DNA of 64,000 nt from Azospirillum endophyticum (lineage in GTDB: Bacteria > Pseudomonadota > Alphaproteobacteria > Azospirillales > Azospirillaceae), in NCBI RefSeq assembly GCF_016595245.1, contig NZ_JAENHM010000021.1, positions 19,305 through 83,304 on the forward strand. The letters run 5' to 3'. Below the pieces are notes generated by a model, which ran no database searches, was not told the DNA's origin, and saw only the letters and a list, made by a program, of their open reading frames with translations. The translations under genes and the position numbers were made by a program. Below, piece after piece: positions 63,787-64,000 of this stretch (position 1 is its first letter; each line of letters begins with the position of its first letter).

Positions 63787-64000
63787 ATGGCTTTGGTTTC
63801 GCATCTGAGGGGTTGTGTCGCGCAAGAGAACTGTGAGAAATCCATTCGCAGATCAACCAAAAGAAACAATTTTAGACTAATTGACTGTAATCATCATCAG
63901 GCATTCCTTATGATCTGGGCTTTGCCGACTGGTTCTGATCTCGACTTTGCGCATTTATGCGGGGAAGCAGATGGCCTGAATGAGGCGGTCGAGCAAGGCG
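63787..64000 (+). CDS. possible partial gene running off the right edge
   Basis: A frame open from 63787 to the end of the window (71 codons). AGGAGG directly abuts the ATG at 63787, while an in-frame TTG at 63793 has the ideal 6 nt spacing. The first 40 codons are AT-rich with AGA and TTA codons unlike the neighbours; from the ATG at 63910 codon use looks more normal (MIWALPTGSDLDFAHL). No domain can be recognised in the visible part. The true start may be 63910, or the frame may be chance. Confidence 0.3.
   Translation, partial: MALVSHLRGCVAQENCEKSIRRSTKRNNFRLIDCNHHQAFLMIWALPTGSDLDFAHLCGEADGLNEAVEQG

Overview
This 64 kb window is GC-rich (roughly two thirds G+C by eye), densely packed and typical of an alphaproteobacterium of the order Rhodospirillales. 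Azospirillum or a close relative fits best. The reasons are the mix of sdhCDAB, an ihfB-lapA pair, a ComF-GrxC-nitrilase block, CheZ, many signalling proteins with PAS, GGDEF, EAL, HisKA_2 and MCP domains, and a plasmid-type RepA. This assignment rests on gene content and protein resemblance only; no search was run.

Layout. 0.2-9.2 kb: DUF1178 protein, acetate symporter operon (DUF485-actP), a cNMP/CBS/DUF294 regulator with an exonuclease-like partner, then a leftward fliQ-comF-grxC-nitrilase block and a divergent methyltransferase. 9.2-11.4 kb: a UreH_2/TauE-type membrane protein, then a RepA-family replication initiator surrounded by at least seven copies of a GC-rich iteron and a short AT-rich island, which looks like a plasmid/chromid-type origin. 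11.4-20.8 kb: universal stress protein, GGDEF-EAL protein, PrcB lipoprotein, M20 peptidase, glutathione transferase, IalB-like protein, rlmN and a zinc-ribbon methyltransferase. 21.0-24.5 kb: sdhCDAB. 24.5-30.6 kb: a 130 bp repeat, ilvE-like aminotransferase, then a cryptic podovirus-like fragment (S24 repressor, portal, Bbp19-like protein, scaffold) without capsid or terminase. 30.8-38.5 kb: GGDEF-EAL receptor, metallophosphoesterase, a cytochrome cluster (b561, di-haem peroxidase, c556-type) and aspartate aminotransferase. 38.5-41.4 kb: an accessory gap with a divergent structured repeat, a well-initiated small ORF, and an orphan colicin E3-type RNase tip with its probable immunity gene. 41.4-56.4 kb: SDR, DMT transporter, two HisKA_2 kinases, ornithine cyclodeaminase-like enzyme, LapA, IHF beta, pentapeptide protein plus CheZ, a Deg protease and mtnA. 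56.4-64.0 kb: second identical copy of the 130 bp repeat, Dps, two MCPs, a secreted Cache protein and an EF-G paralogue.

Themes. Core metabolism (TCA cycle complex II, acetate uptake, transamination, methionine salvage) is interleaved with chemotaxis and cyclic-di-GMP signalling. The features I judge most worth following are the RepA-iteron origin embedded among core genes, the orphan toxin-immunity pair at 40.3-40.8 kb, the capsid-less phage module, and the interspersed structured repeat. No rRNA, tRNA, CRISPR array or intact insertion sequence was seen. Terminator, promoter and repeat calls were made by reading the sequence, not by computed folding.
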